Positions 36,601 to 51,600 are shown, counted from the first letter of the stretch. The stretch is DNA of 64,000 nucleotides from Chaunax sp. Z400 (GCA_037577475.1 CM075195.1:25687399-25751398); one strand, 5' to 3'. Translations and numbers: made by a program. The notes: a model not told the origin generated them from the sequence alone.

Positions 36601-39600
36601 TCAGAGTCACTTTGGGTATTAATGTTTAATATCTGTGTATAAGCAGTAGACAGTCATTTGTTGAACTTTTCTTTCCATGTGTTTGGCCTCCCATGTAACA
36701 CAGTCTGCCCTCGCCTCATGGTTGGTTGGGGCTACAGTATATTCAGCCTCAGATAAGACCTGCAGACCCTACTCAGGGTTAAAAAAAGTCCCCAGTAGTT
36801 ACTCAGGATCCTTTGGTCTACATGGGCTCATAAACAGTTATGTTTATTCTTATTATTGATATTTTACACTGTCCTATCTGTGCTTTATATCCATCCATTA
36901 TTCATACATTTATATTTATACTCTGTGTCTATTGCACAGTGTGTTAAAAGAAGACAGTAAGCAGTATGTATGGTATGAGGATATAGAATGTGTGTATGTT
37001 TATTCCCCCATTAAGTGCTTTTTAGGTTAGTATTAGTGCCTTTTCTTAGTATGGTGTCATTACTTTTCAGCATAGCACTTTTAATTTTGCTGTGATATCT
37101 GTTTATGTTGCACCATATGGTTAAAGGAGAAAATCATTTCATCTGTGTATTGTACTGTACATGGTTGCGATGACAATTAAGGTACTTCACTGGACCTATT
37201 TTGCATTTTCACAGAATAAAAGTCATCTTTTGTGTAGACATAATTCTCCCTAAAGGCTGAATTTATTGAAAACCAATTAAAGATAATTGACTAAGGACAA
37301 TAACCTTTGTAGTGAAGATGGAAGCAGGAAATTATTGTTTTTAAAGGTTAATTTTCTGTCATTATTATTGTTCTAGCATGTTTAAATAAATCTGCTTGAT
37401 TATAACATTTCTATGTGTGAATTGGAGTGTACTCACGCTGGCAGCCCTGAGGGTTGTCGGCACTCAGGCCGAAGAAGCCGGTCTTACACTTGTCGCAGCG
37501 TGGCCCCTCGACATTGGCCTTGCAGCGACACTGACCTCCGACCAGGCCGAAGGAAGGCTCAGTGTGGCTGTCGCAAATCCCTCCATTCTGGGAACCATCT
37601 GGGTCGCAGTCACAAGCTATAGGACAGACCAGGACAGGTGGATACCAGGTGAGAAGATGAACTTTTGATGGTGCATATCTAAATTTGAGTTGTTATTATG
37701 GAGTGTTGGAATGTAATTTCATTGTGTTGATAATGTGGTGTGTAACTGGACCCCAGGAAGAACAGCAGCAGTATTTGTATCTTTTTGTATTTTGTTTTCA
37801 GCTTTCAAAGTTATATATAGATAAAAATAATGATATGTATCTCTAATGGGTCCGTTTGACTTACTGACACCAAAATGGATATAAGGACATTTTTTGTTTG
37901 GGCAAAAGAAGATAATTCTAAAGCGGTTCAAACACAAACCTTTGAGCAACAGCTTGAACCAGGTAAACAAGGTATGTTAATCTTTCAGGCTTCCTTGATT
38001 TTCCCAGTCACCAGCTGCAGTTGTGAAGTGCCCTGCCATGACTACACACATGGCTGAGGAATACAATGGGTCAGTAATTTGGCTATAATGTCAATTGAGA
38101 GGGAGATGTTGGCTAATGTGGACCATGGGGAGGTCATTGACAGATTTGCAAAGCTAAAATCAAGATGCTTCAGCCTAACACTTCCACCTTCAAAGCACTA
38201 AAAAGAGAGAGAATGGAGGGAGAGAAAAGATGGCAGCAAATGATGGAGGGAGGGAGAAGAGAAAGTAGTTGATGATTGAGGGAAAGCATTAGGTGATGGA
38301 AGGAAAGCAGCAGGTGAATGAAGGAAAGCAGCAAGTGATGGAAGGAAAGCAGCAAGTGATGGAAGGAAAGCAGCAGGTGATGGAAGGAAAGCAGCAGGTG
38401 ATGGAAGGAAAGCAGCAGGTGATGGAAGGAAAGCAGCAGGTGAATGAAGGAAAGCAGCAAGTGATGGAAGGAAAGCAGCAGGTGAATGAAGGAAAGCAGC
38501 AGGTGATGGAAGGAAAGCAGCAGGTGAATGAAGGAAAGCAGCAGGTGATGGAAGGAAAGCAGCAGGTGATGGAAGGAAAGCAGCAGGTGATGGAAGGAAA
38601 GCAGCAGGTGAATGAAGGAAAGCAGCAGGTGATGGAAGGAAAGCAGCAGGTGAATGAAGGAAAGCAGCAAGTGAATGAAGGAAAGCAGCAGGTGAATGAA
38701 GGAAAGCAGCAAGTGAATGAAGGAAAGCAGCAAGTGATGGAAGGAAAGCAGTAGGTGAATGAAGGAAAGCAGCAAGTGAATGAAGGAAAGCAGCAGGTGA
38801 TGGAAGGAAAGCAGCAGGTGAATGAAGGAAAGCAGCAAGTGATGGAAGGAAAGCAGCAGGTGATGGAAGGAAAGCAGCAGGTGAATGAAGGAAAGCAGCA
38901 GGTGATGGAAGGAAAGAAGCAGGTGAATGAAGGAAAGCAGCAAGTGATGGAAGGAAAGCAGCAGGTGATGGAAGGAAAGCAGCAGGTGATGGAAGGAAAG
39001 CAGCAGGTGAATGAAGGAAAGCAGCAGGTGATGGAAGGAAAGCAGCAGGTGAATGAAGGAAAGCAGCAAGTGAATGAAGGAAAGCAGCAGGTGAATGAAG
39101 GAAAGCAGCAAGTGAATGAAGGAAAGCAGCAAGTGAATGAAGGAAAGTAGCAAGTGAATGAAGGAAAGCAGCAAGTGAATGAAGGAAAGCAGCAAGTGAA
39201 TGAAGGAAAGTAGCAGGTGATGGAAGGAAAGCAGCAGGTGATGGAAGGAAAGCGGCAGGTGATGGAAGGAAAGCACCAGGTGATGGAAGGAAAGCAGCAG
39301 GTGAATGAAGGAAAGCAGCAGGTGAATGAAGGAAAGCAGCAGGTGAATGAAGGAAAGCAGCAGGTGATGGAAGGAAAGCAGCAGGTGATGGAAGGAAAGC
39401 AGCAGGTGATGGAAGGAAAGCAGCAGGTGATGGAAGGAAAGCAGCAGGTGATGGAAGGAAAGCAGCAGGTGATGGAAGGAAAGCAGCAAGTGATGGAAGG
39501 AAAGCAGCAAGTGATGGAAGGAAAGCAGCAGGTGATGGAAGGAAAGCAGCAAGTGATGGAAGGAAAGCAGCAGGTGAATGAAGGAAAGCAGCAAGTGAAT

Positions 39601-42600
39601 GAAGGAAAGCAGCAAGTGAATGAAGGAAAGCAGCAGGTGAATGAAGGAAAGCAGCAGGTGAATGAAGGAAAGCAGCAGGTGAATGAAGGAAAGCAGCAAG
39701 TGAATGAAGGAAAGTAGCAGGTGATGGAAGGAAAGCAGCAGGTGATGGAAGGAAAGCAGCAGGTGATGGAAGGAAAGCAGCAGGTGATGGAAGGAAAGCA
39801 GCAGGTGAATGAAGGAAAGCAGCAAGTGAATGAAGGAAAGCAGCAGGTGATGGAAGGAAAGCAGCAGGTGAATGAAGGAAAGCAGCAAGTGAATGAAGGA
39901 AAGCAGCAAGTGAATGAAGGAAAGCAGCAAGTGAATGAAGGAAAGCAGCAAGTGAATGAAGGAAAGCAGCAAGTGATGGAAGGAAAGCAGCAAGTGAATG
40001 AAGGAAAGCAGCAGGTGATGGAAGGAAAGCAGCAGGTGAATGAAGGAAAGCAGCAGGTGAATGAAGGAAAGCAGCAAGTGAATGAAGGAAAGCAGCAGGT
40101 GATGGAAGGAAAGCAGCAGGTGATGGAAGGAAAGCAGCAGGTGATGGAAGGAAAGCAGCAGGTGAATGAAGGAAAGCAGCAGGTGATGGAAGGAAAGCAG
40201 CAGGTGATGGAAGGAAAGCAGCAGGTGAATGAAGGAAAGCAGCAAGTGAATGAAGGAAAGCAGCAAGTGAATGAAGGAAAGCAGCAAGTGAATGAAGGAA
40301 AGCAGCAAGTGAATGAAGGAAAGCAGCAAGTGATGGAAGGAAAGCAGCAAGTGAATGAAGGAAAGCAGCAGGTGATGGAAGGAAAGCAGCAGGTGAATGA
40401 AGGAAAGCAGCAGGTGAATGAAGGAAAGCAGCAAGTGAATGAAGGAAAGCAGCAAGTGATGGAAGGAAAGCAGCAGGTGAATGAAGGAAAGCAGCAAGTG
40501 AATGAAGGAAAGCAGCAGGTGATGGAAGGAAAGCAGCAGGTGATGGAAGGAAAGCAGCAGGTGATGGAAGGAAAGCAGCAGGTGAATGAAGGAAAGCAGC
40601 AGGTGATGGAAGGAAAGCAGCAGGTGAATGAAGGAAAGCAGCAGGTGAATGAAGGAAAGCAGCAAGTGAATGAAGGAAAGCAGCAAGTGAATGAAGGAAA
40701 GCAGCAAGTGAATGAAGGAAAGCAGCAAGTGAATGAAGGAAAGCAGCAAGTGAATGAAGGAAAGCAGCAAGTGAATGAAGGAAAGCAGCAGGTGATGGAA
40801 GGAAAGCAGCAGGTGATGGAAGGAAAGCAGCAGGTGAATGAAGGAAAGCAGCAAGTGAATGAAGGAAAGCAGCAAGTGAATGAAGGAAAGCAGCAAGTGA
40901 TGGAAGGAAAGCAGCAGGTGATGGAAGGAAAGCAGCAAGTGAATGAAGGAAAGCAGCAAGTGATGGAAGGAAAGCAGCAGGTGATGGAAGGAAAGCAGCA
41001 GGTGAATGAAGGAAAGCAGCAGGTGATGGAAGGAAAGCAGCAGGTGAATGAAGGAAAGCAGCAAGTGAATGAAGGAAAGCAGCAAGTGAATGAAGGAAAG
41101 CAGCAAGTGAATGAAGGAAAGCAGCAAGTGAATGAAGGAAAGCAGCAGGTGATGGAAGGAAAGCAGCAGGTGATGGAAGGAAAGCAGCAGGTGAATGAAG
41201 GAAAGCAGCAAGTGAATGAAGGAAAGCAGCAAGTGAATGAAGGAAAGCAGCAAGTGAATGAAGGAAAGCAGCAAGTGAATGAAGGAAAGCAGCAGGTGAA
41301 TGAAGGAAAGCAGCAAGTGAATGTGAATGTAGAGTGGCATGCGTGTATGTTTATTCCCCCATTAAGTCCTTTTTAGGTTAGTATTAGTGCCTTTTCTTAG
41401 TATAGTAAAGGAAGGAAAGGTAAAGAAAAGTAAAAGTTTAACATTTCAGGAGGGAGGCTTATTCCCTTAAAGGCAAAAAATTACATGAGAAGATTGAAAC
41501 TATTCTCATTTGTGTCTGTTAAATATGAAGGGTAGCTGTTTGCACCTGTTTCCAGTCTTTGTGCTAGGCTAAGCTAACCGACTGCTGGCTTCAAATTTAC
41601 ACCCAAGAGTGGTTGAATGAATTAACGCTCCACCAGAAAGCAAACAAATGCATTTCCCAAAATGTCAATCCAAATACGGTGCAATGGAAATGTATTTTCT
41701 TTATCCATCTTGAATAATGCGTTGACATTCTCTAGCATGATGTGAATATTCTGCAAAAATAGTGAATGCAATCAGATTTCTTCATCAAAAGACATGTTAA
41801 ACCGACTGCAAAACTTTGTACATGCAGCCGTCGATCTTGATTTAAGTTTTTTTTCTAGTATATATTTGCTGATATTTTTGAAAATTGGCACCATTAAAAG
41901 CAAGCCAAATTGGCTATTAGCAGTTCTCATTTATCCATGCCCATGGATGCACAGACAGCTATCACTGGATTACTGTGGTAATGGTAAAACCATTTGCAGT
42001 TATTCTGAGACAAATACACACTCACCTATGCAGACTCGTGGGTCCCTGATATCCTTAAAAGGGTCTTTGTAGTAGAAAGGTTTGCACATCTCACAGTTGC
42101 GTCCCATGGTGTTGTGCTGACAGTCATCACACACTCCTCCACTGACGTTGCCAGTGGCCAAGTAAACTGCCATGTCAAAGTGGCACAGGGTAGAGTGGCT
42201 ATTGCAGTTACACTCTAGAAAAAAAGACATAAACTCATCAAGCTCATACGTCAACTCATTCAGTCATATGTACGTTTCAGCAAATGTTTACTATCCACAG
42301 GCAAATACAGCCCAGGTTAGATTTCTAGAACTGTAAATACCCCAGACTCTCAGTCAGTGAAAACCATTAGCCTGCTGATAAATAATCAATTAGAAAGTAG
42401 CACTTCATACTATCCATTTTTCCATTCATGTTTATTGACCATATTCACACGGCAGCCAATTTCCTTTGACATAATGCTCAGGGTAGGAAAATCAATTGCT
42501 GTATTGATGTGTTCCTGGATGAAAGTTGTATAAAAGTAGAGAATCTTTGAAATCATTTCACCACTTCTCAATTCATCCGAAAGTGAAATGACAATGGAAG

Positions 42601-45600
42601 AGAAAATCCAAATGAACATAGAATCTTATTTCAAGGTAGAACTGCTTATTTGACAACCCATTGGCTCCCAGTAGACAACAGCTAACAAGAGCATTCAACA
42701 TTACTGTTTGATATTGTGATAAATATGATGAGAAAGATGTAAATTAATAATAAAATATCAACGAACATCTTCGGCACATTTGTGCCGAGTAATATTTATA
42801 CAGATTACATCCAATACAAAAGTGTGTTCCAAGCACTTAGGCTGGTAGGACATGCCTGGTTTGCTATTATAGGCTAAGTTGTATTGCAAGCTTGATAATA
42901 TTGAGTGAGTTTACTTCCAGGCTTAAACAAATGGGTAAAGATGTGCCTTAATATAACAGAAAATGTTTTTCTTATCATATTAATATTATCAAATGGTAAT
43001 GTTACAAAGGAAATGGCTGAACGCTAACATTAGCTGCTGTCAAACAATAGCTTTCAGCCAATTGTTATCAATATGTTCTTTTACTTTGAAATGTGGCCAA
43101 ATGTCTCAAAGTCCCTTCAGCTGTTGATCAATCGGGAAGCAGGTTTCATACATTTGTCCGACTTTGCAACCTGGAACAAGCAGTACGGCATTTGAGACTC
43201 CCACTCTGGGTGAGACGTCTGTTAGCTAATCACTCTGAAATGTTTAATGTCCCGTTTGCTTGCACCTCTGCACTCACTTTTGCAGGCGTTGGTGTTGCGT
43301 CCCTCAGCTGGTCTCCAGGGCAGGTCGTTGTGGAAGTCATGACATCGCTCGCAGTTCAAACCTTTTGTGTTATGGTTACACACACACCTGCCGTGAACCT
43401 TTAAAAGAGATGGGTGAGGGCAATCTATATGGTGTGAAGAACTAAAGGTAAAGTAAATTACAGGATGAAGACTAAGGGGAAAAGTACTCACTCACCATTC
43501 CTTCAATATCATCCCTGATGCCATCAATGGGCGCACACTCCGAGGCGTGGCCATAGCAAAAGCAGTTTCCACGTACGACGAGCTCATATATGGCGTAATA
43601 ATACTTTTCTTTGATTTCAGCTCTGGGGTCCAGCAAGTTGTCTCCTAGTGTGTGAAGCTTGGTGAAGTTCACTCTCAGGTTGGTGATCTTCAGCTGGTCT
43701 GTGGAGGAGAGGACAAGACGAGAAGAAGTGGAGGAGGAACAGAATGCAGGTATGTATTTAGAACGGAGGTTCTAGACCCTTGAGTTTGATTTAAGCTTTC
43801 TGTTACATGAAGACTAATGCTTCCAAATACCAACTAAGACACCTTCAAACACACACACTCTGTATGAAAGATCATTTGCTTCAGCGAGAGGAAGGCAAGG
43901 CCAGATGTGAGCATGTGACAAAGTACTATATGTGGGTTTTTTCCCTGGCATCTTGATGTTACATTGAGGTTAAACAATTAGAGATATGTGGAGTTTTTAA
44001 GTTAGGGTTGTTAAGATCCTGATAACATTTCAAATATTTCCACCTTGTAAGCAAAGTCACATTAGGCGTTTTTGGAACTAACTGTTCTGGGGACTCTAAC
44101 CACCCACTTGGGAGTTCCTTCAAGAACTAAATACCTTCAGCATCATTTTTCTGTTTGTTTTCACATCAATAGGAACATAAATGACGTAAGCTGCTGCACG
44201 GCTACCACAGATTTTTGGTATTGGTATTTCCTAAGAATGTAATGCTCAAGTTTGTGTTAAATGCACATTAAAGGGGTATTTTCTCTATCTTGTCGTTGCT
44301 CGAGTTAATCAAGAGCTCCGTGAAAAAGCATTTGTAAAATTATTTGCTGTAAATGGTCAACTCCTTGACCTAGGTTTCTTTGACTGAGCCAAACAGTCTC
44401 TCCAGGGATCCAGCAAGACACTATTGAAATCTCATTAATGAGTTTAAAGTACATTTCCAGAAGGGAGGAATCTAAAATGATAATGGAATGTGGTGTTGAA
44501 ATGAGTCTTCCCACATGCTGCCTCTTTATCCTCTCAAACTGTTTGGGGAAACTTCCTAATAGGGAGAAAGATAACAACTTTCCAGAGACATTTGTCTGCC
44601 TTTTAATCCTGTCAATCTGCTGGAAAAACCATGGTCAGAATATCCTCTGCTGTTATAGTCCAGCTGTTCACCAGTAGCCATCAAAACACACACACACACC
44701 CACACAGCTGCTGAAACACCCAAGAATGCCACTACACTTCACACACTTTTTCACAAGAGCACACACCTTTCCTTTCTTTGTCATACACTCGTACTACTGT
44801 GCTTCCCAAGGGTCTACTTTCTCATGTCAACACCAGAGGAAATATGGACACACTAACAGTGACTAACATTAACAATAACAGGAGGCCACAGAGTGAATAC
44901 ACATTAAAAACCAATGTTACTGACATCAAAAATAACTATCCTTCCAACACAGGAACTACACATTTTAGAACACCTTCATTGTCAGCATGATGAATATAAT
45001 GAGGAGTAATGAGGTGTGCGCTCTCTGAGTGATGTCTAGTCTGATAAGGAAACAAGTGAAAAATATACAAATCCCTGCAAACTGCCGCTTTCAGGAGCCA
45101 AACGACTGAACCTGAAACTGGAATATGTAACCATTTCCAACTAATGCATGTATAATGAGAGCAGACAGCTGTGATTGGTGAAATTTTCCATAGAAAAATA
45201 AATAAATAAATAAAACATGTTTTATGCTACTGAACAGAGACTTCTCTCAGGAGAACAAGACCCTGTAGTTCATCAAATGGGCTCTTGATGTCAGCTTCTG
45301 GTAGATACTGGTGTTCTCTTATGAAACCCATTTTTAGCCTATATTCATTTCCATGTTAGTAAACTGGCACCATTAAATCTATGCAAAAGCAGCAAACAGC
45401 AGTTCCAAGTTGCAATTTACAGATAGATAAAATGATAGATAAAAACAACTGGATTATTTGGAAACTTGCAAATGACAAGATTCTCAAGTTCTGAACTTTC
45501 TATTTTCTCTCGTTTCTATGTGGAGTTCTGTACGTTTATTCACAATGAACATGAGATAATGAGACGTGTAAATGTATCATTAAGTTCCATGTCTGTGCTG

Positions 45601-48600
45601 AGTTGAAGCTCTGAGAAGGAGAACCATTTTTCACTCAAATTCACCTGTGCACTGTTCAACCCCTTCAACTCTCAAACATCCCACTGGGGACTACAGAGGA
45701 GCACAGAGGAGAAGCAACCATAACCTGAAAATACCTTGTAATATAAAAAAAACAGATTTTTAGGCAATTTCCATAAAATGTTTAGAAAATAATATTTGGA
45801 AGGCTGGTTAATAAACCGCTGTAGGAAATAGCTAACGTGTAATTAGTTGTAAAAGCTGGTTTTAAGTCACTTTGTTGTCATTTTCCACTTTGTTTTAGCG
45901 AAGAGAATCAGTCAGACAAGAAGTGGCTGTTTGAACTTTTTGTCATTCTTCGAGCCTTCTTGACACACTTCCTCCTCCTCCTCATGTGTATCATCCCAAA
46001 GGGATCTCAAAGTCAAATGGCCAGGGTTAGAGTTCAGGGCTCTATTTTGGGTTATTTTCTGCCAATCAGAGGCAGAATCTGTTTAGTCTGGAAGGCTAAA
46101 CTGCACTCAACTAAATTACTTTGGTAGTTGACTTATTGTCTTGACAACAGCAGATAAATATGGATTGCTCAGCTGTGAAGGGGTCAGTCACAGTGAGATA
46201 TTTAGCAGCAGAACACGACAACCTCTGCTGCCGCATTGGAAACTGAGGTCAGGTTTCTGGGAAAAGCTCTCATGTCCTGCCAGTCTAAACAAGAGGGCCA
46301 GGAGAGTGAGGCTATGCGGGAGAGACAGCTGCTTTCCACATCTCTCTGTCTTCCACACAGCAAAGCCATGTTTCAAACCCCAGAGAGAGAGGCAGCTACA
46401 GTCCATAATGTCTCACAGCTGGATTACAAGAGCTCGAAGTGTTGGCTTAAGGTTGATGTATGGTGACATGACTGTAGATTTAAAGGAAGAGAATAGACAT
46501 ATAGTATAATGACAATGACAACAAGAGGATATTGATGGAGACAGCATTAAGGCCTCTGCATAGCTGGAATCTGAGGGCACTGCTTTAACAAACTCGGTGG
46601 TTTGCTTCTGACCAAGAAAATGCCTGTAAAGCCTAGAAATGTTGATACGAGACGTTCTTTTCAACCCATGTCCATTTAAGATGTCTGGCCCTTTACAACA
46701 CTGTTGAATGTTGGGAGGAACTACTGTGCTATTCATTTTGTGATCCACTTGGACAGATGGAGAGTAGGTAGCGTCGTTTGTTAGCATTAGCACTGACTCC
46801 CACCAGACCCCTTTGTTTGATTTAAGCTCCTACTTGAAGCTCCTGCACATCAGTACCACTGGTGAGGTTGTCACAAACCAGAATGTTTTAACTTCCATAT
46901 AATATATAGCATTTGATAAATTGTATCCTAATTTACAATGTATCGAATACTATATTTGATACAATGCAAATATTGTATTGTTTTAAGCACACGGCATCGT
47001 AAAAGTATTGATTCATTTGACAAACTTAACCCTCAGCAGATCCATAAACAGTATGATGTGTGTCTGCTCTGTGTAACCTCTGTCACTGAGTGAGTATGAA
47101 TGGGGTATCAGTGCTGTGTGCGTCACAGAGAGTGGAGGAGTGGGGCTAGCATTAGACGTCTCTCATCCATGGGTTCAGATGAGGTGGTGGCAAATGACCT
47201 GACTGTCAAAGGGGAACGGGAGGCTCTTTAACATCAGCACTACGTATGGTTTGAGTCACATCACAGTCACATAAGGAAATACAAATGTTGCACATGTTCA
47301 TACTTTTGTTGAAAAGAAAAGTGTGACCTACTCTGGATGTTCGGGCTGTATGGATCCTGGATCTTGATGGCTGGATCCAACACTCTGTAGATGGCCTAGA
47401 CCAGGATAATTAGCACACATATCACATGTTAGAAGTGTTTGAGACTTGGAGTTATAATTAAAAACTTTTGAAGCAGACTTTGAACTGTGTTCTGCACACC
47501 TGAGCATTACTCATGTGCAAACTAAAGACTTTTTCATGTCCAAACATTTGAGTTCTTCTGTTTTTTTTCCCTTCATCTGGGATTAAATCATCATTTGGAT
47601 CATGATTTAAGTGGAAACTTGCCATGTGAAAAGCTAATTAAGCTAGGGCTTTAAAGGAATAGATCAACATTTTTGGAAATAATCCCCTCTGTGCTTTCTT
47701 ATTGAGAGTCAGATGTGAAGATTAAAACCACTCTCATGCCTGTATGATAAAAAAAACAAGTTGGAGTCAGCAGACAGTTGGATTAGTTTAGCATGAACAA
47801 TGGAAACAGCTCGTCTTGCACTGATTGTTTAAAACAAGTTTAAAAACATTGGGATTCCTCCAGAGACTCTAATTTTGATGCTACCTATTTCTTTGTTGTT
47901 TGTGTAATTCATACACAAACTATAAAAAAGACAAATCAACAGATTTTGTTGTTATTTTGTTGTGCTAAGTTAACTAACAATGGTTTTATCCTAAAATGCT
48001 AAACTTTTGTAGCGTTTTGGCTGTTTGTTGACACAACAACAGTGTTTTCATGTCCTGATAAAGAAAACTTTTGAGAACGACTCAGCTCCGCTTCGGCCAT
48101 GCCTAATACAGTTCCACCCTAATGCGCGTGTGGACAGAACAACAACAAAAAATGTCTGGTTTAGTTTGTGTTGCTGACTCTGCTGAGTCTGTTTATACTC
48201 CTCTAATGTAGATTTGCTGCACCACTACTGTGATCTTATTCTGTTGTGTCGATTTTGAAAGGTTACACCGCCAGCTACAGCCCTGGCATTCATACTACAG
48301 CGTTTTCAATCTGGTTTGCAGGTCCGTGAGAACAGGGATCATTTTGAAAACGTTGCCATGTGAATGCAACATTTTTGTAAAACGCAAAGGAAAAACTTTT
48401 CCCTTTTCTGGGAAACTGCTGTCATGTAAACAGGGCCTGAGATTAGTACGATAAAAGGAGTGGTTTTGATATTCTAATCTAATCCTCAGCAGGAAAACAA
48501 ACGTATTTCTCAAAGTGAAAACTATATGTGAAGGCTGAAAGTGTACAGTATTTGTGGGGCTACAGCCATCACACGATGTTAGATCTCAAACATTGAGAAC

Positions 48601-51600
48601 AAAAAATATAAATAAAAAGTACCTATTCACTGAAATAGAACAAGTTGTCATGTTTATCTTGAGCATTTTGATCATTGTTTGATCGCTCACCTCTCCCTCC
48701 GTCGATGGCTCAATATCAGAGTAGCGCGACTCACAGATGACATCATTAATGGTACGCAAAGTACCTTGGGACACCCCGGGAAAGTCCGCAGCACAGTCAT
48801 GGGAAAAGTAGCGGTAGATCTGCCAGGTACGACCAAAATCTGCTGACCGCTCAATGAGCATGGCTGCAGGACGGAAAGTCTGCAAGAGACAGTAGAATAG
48901 AGAAAGTAATAGAAAAGAAGAGAGACACTCTTTTGAGCTTGGTACAGATCAGTAACAACTAATCCTACCTTGTAGGTCATAATCAGGTGAGTGAAATGAA
49001 ACTCTGCCTCCAGATCCAGCTGGATAAAGACATCAGACTTTCCTGGGAGACAGAAACACTGAGTTTTTAACAAAAGTCCAACATTTGACATTTAGTAACT
49101 GTAAATAAATAATTCATAAACCACTTCCTTGTTTTCCATCTCTATCACAAATGTCTGACACATGAATGACAGAGAATAATGGCCAGCTGCAGTGAATGCA
49201 GTAGCAATCGTGCCTTTTGGCTTGAGGAATGGCATCTTGACAGGAAGAGACATTTAGTCTTGGCAGGAGAAATGTAGCGAGGATGTTGGAAAAGCCCACA
49301 CACTTCCTGAGTACCAAATATTCTGAAGGGCCACTTTACTCATTCTTGTTACACTCTTGTTCTCTTTATTTTTGTATTATGCATAGAACACAAATAATGC
49401 AATTTATTTGAAGTCAAACCAGAAAAGTTTTTTCTTCTTCTTCTTTTTGTTGTTTCAAACACAAATGCAAAACAATTAGTAGAGAATTTTGTTTTGATGC
49501 TGACTCAGTTACATGTTTAGCAAACACACATCCATGTATCCTGCAGTTTTTTAACACTTATGTATAATTTGCAGATGTGTGAATGTACTTGGCAAACAGT
49601 CTTTTCCTGAGGCCTGCAGTAAAAGCCCAAACCAGAGGTTCTGGGCATTATGAAGCAAAGGAGAGATGCAGATGGTATCCAATGCTATCTATATGGTCAA
49701 CCTTCCTATTGATGCTGCACTAAGAAATATTTCAATATGAACAATGGCTCAAAATAACTTTGTGCAATGTGAAATGTGTTGCTTGTAGTACTGAGCACAG
49801 AGAATTATCACCTGACTCTGCTGCTCTGCAGAGGCTTTTAGAGTCTCTCAGCACATTGATGTGGTTGTATGGCCCACAGCTTTTATCGCTATGACCTAAT
49901 ACCTGTTTTTATAGGTGAACAAACAGGCAACTGTTTGCTAACGGATGGAAATGTTAGACAACGTTGTGATGTTCGCCTTGTTGTGTAGTTCGGATTCTGT
50001 TCAGTCCTGTTTTGAGTAAGTGAATATCTGCTTGTGATTTTTGAGAAACAATTCACCAAAAAAACCAAACTCCAGTCAATATCTGCTCAACCCCATGTCA
50101 AGTCTGGTAAAGTTACTTAGTGCGCAAAATATTTCTGGAGCTTCAAAACAAAACAGTTCTGTTTTAAAACATATAAAAAGAAGCGCTCCATGCAGCTCAT
50201 ACAGCATAATCCATGTGTCCATAGCCTCGAGATCCCACACAGATTTGAAGACGCTGTTAACACCCTTTTTCAGCTAAATTCTTCTCTGTGGCCTCTTAGC
50301 TAAAAGCATAAGTGCACACCCAGTCTGAGGAAGGTGGCTCAGGATCAAAAGCGTGTCTATGTGGCGTTAGATGAGAGCTAGGAGAACATGCTAACTCTGC
50401 ACACCTCAGTGTTCACCTGCTACCCAGAAGATGCATCACACATGACAGAAAGGAGCTCTGCATCAACAAGCATCTGTATTGTATCTAACATTACATGTTA
50501 AGAATACATTAGCATACTGAGCTTTGCAGAGATCATGTGTTCTGTATGACCATGTCCATGTATTCGAGCTTGTGCACCTTCCTCAGACAGAGTGTGAGCT
50601 AACATTGTTACATAAGAGGCTACAGTGAAGATTAATGCTTAAAGAGGGCATAAATAACTTAAATTCTCCTCAATTTGGGATCTTGAGGCATCTAAATATT
50701 TGGATTACACCGTATGATCTGTATGGAGTCAACAGTCTCATTGTCTTCAGTTGTTTAGGAGAATACTGCTATAGTGTTTTACTGTGAAGCTGCAGAAATG
50801 TTTTGTGGACTAAGAAACTTAACCTGCCTTTCCATCAGCATGGGAGTGAGCAGAAAATGACTCAATTTGAATTTTTGGTGAACTAACTTGAACTAACACT
50901 TTGGCATCACTCTGCTGAAGGCACTTCATGTCAAAAATTACAAGTTCTTATACAAGCATATACTGCAAGCACAAATATCGTGTTGTAGGTCTAAGTGTTT
51001 TATAAAATATGACCCACCTGTGCTGCGCTGCTTTCACTGTTTCTACACAGAGGATGTATTGTAAAAAAATGATAAGAAATGATGTCATTAAAAAAAACAT
51101 ACAGAATTACTCTGTATTTGGTGAATAAAGAAATGCTGACGTGAAGTTGTTCAAAAAATAAACCTGCTATGTAGACGAGGCTAATCTATAGCTATTAAGT
51201 TAATAAAAAGATAAGGTTTAACGTGTGAGCACAACTTTCCCTGGACAAAGAGAGCATCACTACTCACCACTCCCAGTTCAATTAAGTTTTTATTATTTGG
51301 AACATGAGGCCAGAATCTTCCTGACTTATGGCGAAAAACAAGTCCAACAAAAGGTAAACAAGTTGTATGCTTGAGTGTTCAGAGGAATCTAATCCTGGGT
51401 ATTTTCAACAGTGAATCTAGAGATAATAAATACAATCAGGTGGAATATGTGGTCAAACTAGCCCTGTGTATTTGGTAGCCAAGAATTTACAGCAGTCAAT
51501 AAGAAATAGTGCCTTTAAAGGGTAAACATTGAACCAAAGTGACTTAATAAATGACCTCTTTTTTTATAGTAAATTGATTTGTGTAAATGTTTTAACTCAC

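Noticed and set aside
38170..41340. 1,056-codon minus-strand ORF of HLLLSF heptads
   Set aside because: It is a by-product of the 21-bp tandem repeat. It lies in a lamb2 intron, has no non-repeat domain, and L8 and L9 join in phase without it.
38293..41376. Plus-strand EGKQQV repeat proteins
   Set aside because: Same array in the other direction, interrupted by TAG variants. No promoter or domain.
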